The position numbers were made by a program, and so were the translations under genes. Of a stretch of 64,000 nucleotides of DNA, positions 57,500-64,000 are shown piece by piece. Source of the DNA: Phoronis australis (lineage: Eukaryota; Phoronida; Phoronidae); NCBI GenBank assembly GCA_002633005.1, contig NMRA01000238.1, positions 434,001 through 498,000 of the forward strand. The letters are read 5' to 3'. The notes beneath the pieces are model-generated. The model was not told the origin of the DNA. It made no database searches and worked only from the letters and a program-made list of their open reading frames with translations. The first letter of the stretch is position 1, and each line of letters begins with the position of its first letter.

Positions 57500-57955
57500 T
57501 GGCAGCTACAACACCGATGAGTGGATTGAGAGTCATAACTAAGACAGTGTAATAAACCACGTTGGATCTAGGAAGTCCATGGAGACTGCAGCTGCACTCA
57601 AGACTTGGTCGCGCAATGTTGACAAGTATAATCTACACTATACGTTATTTCTGATGGGGACTACACAACATATAAAGCTGTGTGTGATGCTGAGGTCTGT
57701 TGCAAAACTTCAGCAAACAGAAAACCAGAGTCTCAATCAAATCTGTTACACCGAAGTCATCATGATGGTCAATAGCAGGACAGATTTGACAATTTGACAA
57801 ACGAAAAGAAGAATCAAATCTGTTACAGTTATCAAAGGAGTGAAAGCTTTGTGACAAGATGCCAAAGAAAGCTAACAAAGCAAAAGTGTGCCGTACTACA
57901 AAATTATTACCATAAGGCTGCGCTCCGCAACTTGAACGACATCGAGACAATGAAA
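57500..57955 (+). pseudogene. Mutator-like transposase fragment
   Basis: Pieces in shifting frames match the Mutator-like transposase domain of invertebrate elements: VINHVGSRKSMETAAALKTW, RNVDKYNLHYT, SDGDYTTYKAVCDAEV (SDGD is the conserved acidic motif) and RKLTKQKCAVLQNYY then HKAALRNLNDIETMKN. At least two frameshifts separate them. It follows the DUF7869 fragment by about 20 bp. No termini were identified. Confidence 0.7.
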
Positions 57956-58622
57956 AACCTAATTTACCGGTAATAGGGAAGTAGAGAGACTATTTTCCCA
58001 CAGCAGCTCTGTTGCTTAAACAGAACACACACAAACACTCCTCAGTTTTAAGTAACTTAGTGGTTCTTAGTTGGATTATTTGTTTAGTGAATGCAAAAAC
58101 AACAGTATTTCACTAACCTGTATGTATAATTGTCAAATTCCTGCGAGACATTCAGAAACGCGGTATCGACACGCCAAGCGCTTTCATGCAATTCCCCATG
58201 AGTTCTCATTGAAAAATCCTATGATGCAGTCAACTTAAGAATTATAAACTTGCAACATTGTCCAATTGTTTTGGATAACTAAAATGCACTGCTGTAGATA
58301 TGTTGCAGTATAAATTAAACTTTAATGACCTACCTAATAAGGCAAGTAGTGTTGATAATGCTCTTCAATAAACCAATGATGTAGAGTGCCTAACCAGAAG
58401 TTGACCAGAGAGTTGCATTTTTAATAAAAGTAGCATTGATAATATTAGCTGTCTCCTTTGAGGGTAATTTCAAATTGGTTTTTGTTTTACAGGTTGTGCT
58501 TGACAGTCTCGTTGACATTGGCGATAGTGATTCTGAGATGGTCTGCGAGATATCTTGTTAAACAATTCGTCAACTTCTGAAGTTGTGTTTGGCCAAGTAA
58601 CATTCTTGTCCTATTCTAACAG
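57956..58622. other. Non-coding interval
   Basis: No repeat was recognised. An open stretch after TTTTACAG at 58493 (VVLDSLVDIGDSDSEMVCEI) runs into a stop at 58559 and is not supported as an exon. Confidence 0.3.
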
Positions 58623-60650
58623 CTCTCCCGTGCTGTCACAGCTAGTGGGTATGATATGGCGGGAGCTCGGCTAAAGGTGCACAGTGGGCAAGCCAAGCTG
58701 TATGTCCAGATTGCACAATTTGATGAGGTTAGTTCATGCATTTCATGTCTAGAATTCCTATTCATGGCCATATAATTGCTATACCTCCTTTTGCAGGACA
58801 GAAGGGGTGAGTTGCCACCATCAACTGTTGGCATTGGTGAGTACCAACTAATGCATTTATCAGTTTTGATTCTCAGTTTTCCAAATGTGCTGCTGTATCT
58901 ATCTAAGGTATCATTTCAGTGCGGCGCACCATAGTGGTCTATAGCCTCCCACTTTTTTCAGTGCTATGCCGCACGTGGTCTAGAGGCAGTGCACCACAGG
59001 GGGGCTGAAGGGCTTTAGCCCCCCACTTTTTTAGTGCTGCACTGCCCATGTTGAATACATCTGTGATCAGTTTTTATCAGGATTGTCTGGTCACAAAATA
59101 GCATTTCACATTGACATTGTAATAAACAGTACACAGCAACTATATGTCAATTAAAGAGGGTGGAAGTGTATGTACCATACTTCAGGAGCTGAGACTTAAG
59201 TTCCTCTGAAATACATATTACTGTGACAGCTAAGTGACTAAATTTTTGAGAATTCACCATTGCAGATTGCAAAATGAAAGGATATGGTCCGTCCTCCTCA
59301 TGCCTACTTCAACTTCTATTTTTGTGTATGTCCTATAGTCAACTGGTCTGTGTATACCGCGAGGAGTAGTTTGACTACAAGTTATGTGTACTCATAATGT
59401 TTTAATATTTTAGGTGATGCAGGAACTTCTACATGTGCAACAAACACTCCAGCCGGGACATCCGCTGTAAGCTCAATGCTTTTTAGTGCTTTATACAAAC
59501 ACAAACTGTGAAGTGGGGGACAAAACCAAATAGAAGCACTATAGCACAATATTTTCCTCGAATATAGGAGGATGGTTTTCAATCACTGCACTTGGAAGCA
59601 AATTTCTTTTCAGCTTTGAATGTACCTATTTAAGTGATATACAACTGATTGTTTGGGATTTACCTCATTCTGTTAACAACTGTTATAATTTAGCAGCATT
59701 CCCTAATTTACATGTGCTTCTACTATGCAGCCCCCTTCAGTAGATGACAATATGCTCGTGATACTCAACTATTTGTGTTACACTAAATGTCTGCTCTCCC
59801 TGTAGTGACTTGAGTTTTCAAACATTCCTTTTTGCATTGAATATCGATCTCAATAATTGTTTAACGTAACTTCACATAACAATAACTTATTATAGTTTGG
59901 ATGAGCAATTATTGTTTGACCATCCGGTATTGTAAATTTTTAATAATTTCAGGAGGGATCTGATTCATTGGCACATACTGAACCAACTTGTGATACAGGT
60001 GCTGGGATAAAAGAACAATCTTTGGTAAGCTGCATAAAAAGATAATGTTATTGAGAACTGTCTTCGGAGTTGAAATGATGCAAAATACCAATATATAAAT
60101 CAGTATCATTAATTATGCACCACACATTCACCGTTTTCTTGGTGTGTACCCCTCTGTCAACCAACTCTCTGAGGACAATTGTGAAGACACGAATATGTGT
60201 TACTATTGTTAAGAATACAGCTGACGTTGACTTTTCAGCAACTTTGAAAAGTGCAGCGCCTCCTAGTCACTATTTTTCATAGCTCTCTGGTCAGGAAATA
60301 GGATTTCAGACTTAATTATGTTGTGCTGGGTCACATATGTCTACCTGTCTTTATATGAAGTGAGAGCAAAATACCAAATTGCTTAACAGTCTCACATACT
60401 AAATATTGAGCAAATGAGCAAAATGCGTAAAAATTTAGGACAAACACAAAATTTTACAACCTGCTGAACACGAAATGCTTATAATTGAGCACTCAAACTA
60501 AGTTGCATGATCAGATCCAGTTCACCAGACAAGTGTATCCTTTGATGATGTATTCATTGCATGATGTCTATTGTTCTTTAATATTTTCATTCTTTAATAT
60601 TTTCATATCAGGTTCAAGATGGTGATCTGTCAGACCTGGAAGATCCAGAG
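58623..60650 (+). CDS. Unrecognised multi-exon gene fragment (five small exons)
   Basis: Five consecutive segments with good AG/GT borders join in a single frame: 58623-58727 (LSRAVTASGYDMAGARLKVH then 15 residues ending QFDE), 58797-58836 (DRRGELPPSTVGI), 59414-59466 (GDAGTSTCATNTPAGTSA), 59953-60024 (EGSDSLAHTEPTCDTGAGIK, EQSL) and 60612-60650 (VQDGDLSDLEDPE). Phases run 0, 1, 0, 0, 0. The product is Ser/Thr/Asp-rich and likely disordered; no domain is recognised. An open segment 60948-61109 after a further acceptor would end the frame, but it overlaps the region just upstream of the SWIM gene. It could be the disordered end of a transposon gene or a host gene. Confidence 0.4.
58918..59047. 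repeat. Short duplicated segment with GGGGGGCT / AGCCCCCC hairpin
   Basis: Two related segments (58918-58977 and 58985-59043) each contain CCTCCCACTTTTTT or CCCCCCACTTTTTT followed by AGTGCT. The second folds as GGGGGGCT...AGCCCCCC. It is intronic to the unrecognised exon series. Confidence 0.55.
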
Positions 60651-61142
60651 GTATGTGTAAAGATAGCAGGAATGAGTTTGAGTATTATAGTAGATTCACT
60701 AACATATCCCTAGAATAATAATAGTATGCCCATTTCTCTGATGTAGTTGCTATATTAGTGAGCTGAATGCAGCATAGGGAGCAATATTCAATAAATCTAC
60801 TCTCGTAATGTTTTTACGTAGAAAATGTCACTATTTCAGAAATGCCTGTTTGAATTATGAGTCAACATTGTTGCAGTTGTGTGTGTTTTAATTAGCATGT
60901 GTTTCTGAACAAAAATTGTCTGATATATCTGCTACACTGGAATACAGGTTGATGTGCAATTCTTGAGGATGCCATACTTCCATATTGCCCAATTGCTATA
61001 CACCTCTTTCCGGGACGTCACTAAATTTCGCGCGCTTTCGTATCGAGGGGCAAAACAGCGTGGATCGCCATTGCTAGTCACTGTGCTTTATACGGAGTTA
61101 ATCTTGTGAACTTTTCGAGTTTTTGCCTGTAATATCCTGTTG

Positions 61143-63947
61143 ATGGCTTATGGTCAGGCAAAAAGGTCTCGTATTTGGTACATGGAGTCTTTTGACGAGA
61201 CAAGTAAGCAGCGGTACAAGGCAAAATTAAACCACTTGGACGTGGACGAGTGCCCATACGAGCTGACTGGCTGGGTGGACGACATGACGTTGTGGCCGGA
61301 CGTTCAGTACCCCGATATATATATGCTTACCTGATCGAAAGCCCGGGAATTCACACTCGTGAAGCCATGAAATCGTACAAAGGTCTAGAGAGCTACAATT
61401 ACTTCTTGTGTGGCTATGTTCAAACTGTGCTTTGTCGGAAGTCTGAAGTGACTACTTTGTTCTTGTGTAAAGTTCGCCACTCGCAATGTACATCGGAGCC
61501 ACCGTGTAATGTATGGTGTGCGGTGAAATACTCTGGGGAGGTGACTTGCAGTCACTGCACGTGCATGGCAGGGTGAGATATTTTTTAAATAATTTTTAGG
61601 GGTTCAGGTTCATGTACTTTCCAATGTTCTAGTTAGGCCACGGTTGCTTACATTGACTTGTCTTTCAACTGCTGAACACACTTACACACACACCTCAGCT
61701 TCTGCTCAAGCCCAATACTTTCCATATAATAAGAGAGTGCTATGACCAAGCCCTTTCTGTTTTGTGTCTGCAAAACACCGTGTTGGATACAAAAACAGCC
61801 ATGATTTTGGTTTTTTGTCAGTCCTGTGCATTTGAGTCAGTGGAGATGTTTTCAGGTACATGAGTCGTGGGTTTGTCACCGACATGGTGTTTTGAAGGAC
61901 GTTAACTGTGTAGTTTAGGTACCGTGAAGGGCCATTCCCATCTAAATTTACCATTGTAGACCCAGTTTTTAGATTTGAAGCTGAATTTCAGGCTCACAAG
62001 TGTCTCGGCATTGATGTTAACATGAGTTGGTGTACTAAGTGAAGACACTGTACACTCAACATGACAGAGTAGTGAAGTGTTCCTGTCTAAATGTAATGAA
62101 GTGTTAGTTTTGGGGATAATTTTATTATTGCACTGGTACTTGCTAAGTGGTTATCAATATTTAGCGTCTTGTTTCTTCATATAGTCTAGAAGTGTGTTCT
62201 CACGTCGGAGCACTACTCTACAAAATCGAGGCTTGTGTGAGAAATGGCTTCAATAAAGCATCCTGTACATCTGTCCCTTGCTAGTGGAATGCTACGTTTT
62301 CAAAAAAGGTAGTATTCTACGTTCCATTTTTAACTTAAGACTTAGCTTCACTTTGCAATTTGTTAGCAATGGGCTGTGAGTGATAGCTGCAATTAAGAGG
62401 TTTAGAGGTTTATACAGGATTCCAAAACTGGGAATCCAAATTTTCCAAAGTAACACTTGTTATGTTCGTGGTTTTCACTGACTAAACATGGGAGTTTTGA
62501 GTCCACATATGTTTCCATTTGCTTGGACGGGAGAACAAGGCCCGTGGAAACCAATCTGGAAAGATACTGATTGGCTGAATTACGTGTTGATGCACAGGAA
62601 TGATGCAGGGGAAATTTCTTTTGAAAAAAAAATTGTCTAATGTTTTATATGTACTCCAGCTTTGCCTGCAACAAAAACCCTCGAAAGTATATTCAGGGAG
62701 ACATTTCACCTGTGGCGAGTGATGAAAATAGAAATAGATGTTGCTTGTAAGCATGACCTGAAAAACTATGAACATTTGTTCTGAGTTCACCAATCCCAGC
62801 AAGGCTTCTAAAACAAAGGACAACTCAAATGACAGACGGAAGCTGAACATCATACCTCCAAAGATGCAAGAGCAAGATGATTTTTTCCATACTCTCTATG
62901 AGTGCTCACAACACATGAAATTCTTCACAAACATTTCCTGCCAGAGAAAGTGGATCGTGATGTGGCCTAGCCAGCCATCCCTAAGACGACGAAATCCATC
63001 CTGTTTCGCGAAGAGTACAGAGGACTCCGTGAAGAAGAGCTCGTCTCCAAGGCCAGGGACTTGGTTCTTGAACTGTCGGTAAGTCGCGAAGAGGCTCGTT
63101 ATTTACACGAGGCTACTATTTTGCAGTCCAGTAGCATTTTGTGGTTCGACCACCGTGTAGGCAGAATCACTGCCTGTACTACCCATACGAACAAAGACCA
63201 TCCATCCCCAAGCTTGGTGAGGTCAATCTGTACAACGTCGTACAACAAAGGTACGTCAAGTGTTCCATCACTGCAATATGGCAGAGAACAGGAAGAATCC
63301 GCTATTGCATTGTGGGCAGGTTTTCTGTCAGAACAGCATGTAAATTTGCAGGTGTCGAAATGTGGCACTTGGATTTGTGTTGAACACCCATTTCTGTCAG
63401 CTAGTGCGGATGGCATTGTGGAATGCGAATGTTGTGGTACTGGCCTCGTGAAAGCAAAGTGTCCATACATCCTGGAGGATTGCGAGGATCGCAATGAACT
63501 TATCAAGTACGCTATGGACAATAATGGCCGTCTACGTGTGGACCATGAATACTACACACAAGTGCAATTTCGAATGCATGTGTACAATTTGGAATTTTGT
63601 TATTTTGTTGTTTATGCTCCTCATGCTGGTGCGGCTATAGATATAAAGAGAGACGATGGTTGGTTCTCTGACCAATACCAACATTTAAAGAATTTTTTGT
63701 AAAAGCAATTATGCCTGTTCTGATGACTGGATGTTCCACTGTTGGTGACCGCACACACTGTGATCATGGTGCTCAGTTGGCAGGTTTTTGTATTTGTAGC
63801 TCAGATAAGGAACGTGGTGTTATGGTTAGGTGTAGTAACTTCAGGAAGTGTGTGAAAGTGTGGTTTCACCTAGATTGTTTGACACTTACTAGCGCTCCCA
63901 AGGGCTATTGGCTCTGTCCTTATTGTAGGAAACAGAACCGGAAATAG
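61143..63947 (+). pseudogene. SWIM - YqaJ - PHD gene of transposon-like type, broken
   Basis: This architecture is a multicopy invertebrate family; YqaJ is a lambda-exonuclease-type nuclease fold, SWIM and PHD are zinc-binding. Exon 1 (61143-61572) starts MAYGQAKRSRIWYMESFDET and ends in CSHCTCMAG. A 2-bp excess in the ATATAT run at 61315-61325 shifts the frame. Exon 2 (62185-62308, phase fits) completes SWIM with LEVCSHVGALLYKIEA but has a TAG. Exon 3 (about 62770-63947) holds a segment to FFTNIS, a frameshift near 62935, a TAG at 62978, the YqaJ core (WFDHRVGRITA, FLSASADGIV, LVKAKCPY), a one-base T-run deficit at 63693-63698, and a PHD finger (CICSSDKERGVMVRC, VWFHLDCL, YWLCPYC). The family E-x-K reads K-A-K. 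Stop at 63945-63947. Confidence 0.8.
61573..62184 (+). other. Intron of the SWIM-YqaJ-PHD gene
   Basis: Bounded by donor GTGAGA and acceptor ATAG; phase 2 into 1, reconstituting a Gly codon. No other feature was recognised in it. Confidence 0.6.
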
Positions 63948-64000
63948 GCAGTTTGTCTTCGGTGTGTGAAACTAGATTATGACATACACAAGACTTCCTG

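Overview
The window is metazoan nuclear DNA from a draft scaffold: genes are split by long introns with GT/AG borders, most of it is AT-rich and non-coding, and a run of N occupies 8054-8992. The relic transposons (piggyBac, Mutator-like, DUF7869-type, a CR1/L2-like LINE, a SWIM/YqaJ/PHD gene) suggest a marine invertebrate, perhaps a hemichordate, echinoderm, lancelet or mollusc. I cannot name the species. Left half (about 3.5-40.6 kb, minus strand): one large gene orthologous to vertebrate C2CD2 / C2CD2L (TMEM24), an ER-anchored SMP-domain lipid transfer protein. I placed twelve coding exons with exact splice sites. They total 1,659 nt (553 codons) and stay in frame across every junction: N-terminal membrane segment, SMP domain, C2 domain, then the conserved tail blocks. 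One short SMP exon is probably missing from the model, and the final C-terminal exons were not found, so they are probably beyond base 1. The introns hold minisatellites, MITE-like elements and two strong foldback hairpins. A pair of CACGTG E-boxes lies 183 and 277 bp upstream of the start codon. Middle (43-47.7 kb): a nine-copy, almost uniform 43-bp tandem repeat, then about 3.4 kb of CpG-rich composite satellite (71-bp monomers alternating with a GC-rich module, in both orientations). Two younger insertions sit in that satellite, a 159-bp element with perfect 23-bp terminal inverted repeats and a truncated LINE tail. Neighbouring satellite units supply the empty site for both. Right part (48.8-64 kb): a graveyard of mobile-element genes. 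It has a minus-strand LINE reverse transcriptase relic, a tRNA-derived SINE-like fragment, a DUF7869-like pseudogene and a second partial copy, a piggyBac pseudogene whose right end abuts that copy at a TTAA, a Mutator-like transposase fragment, four phase-compatible small exons of unknown function, and a SWIM-YqaJ-PHD gene broken by slippage-type frameshifts, stops and a lost catalytic Glu. No canonical structural RNA gene or CRISPR array was seen. All assignments rest on reading the sequence and on recalled family motifs; no search was run.
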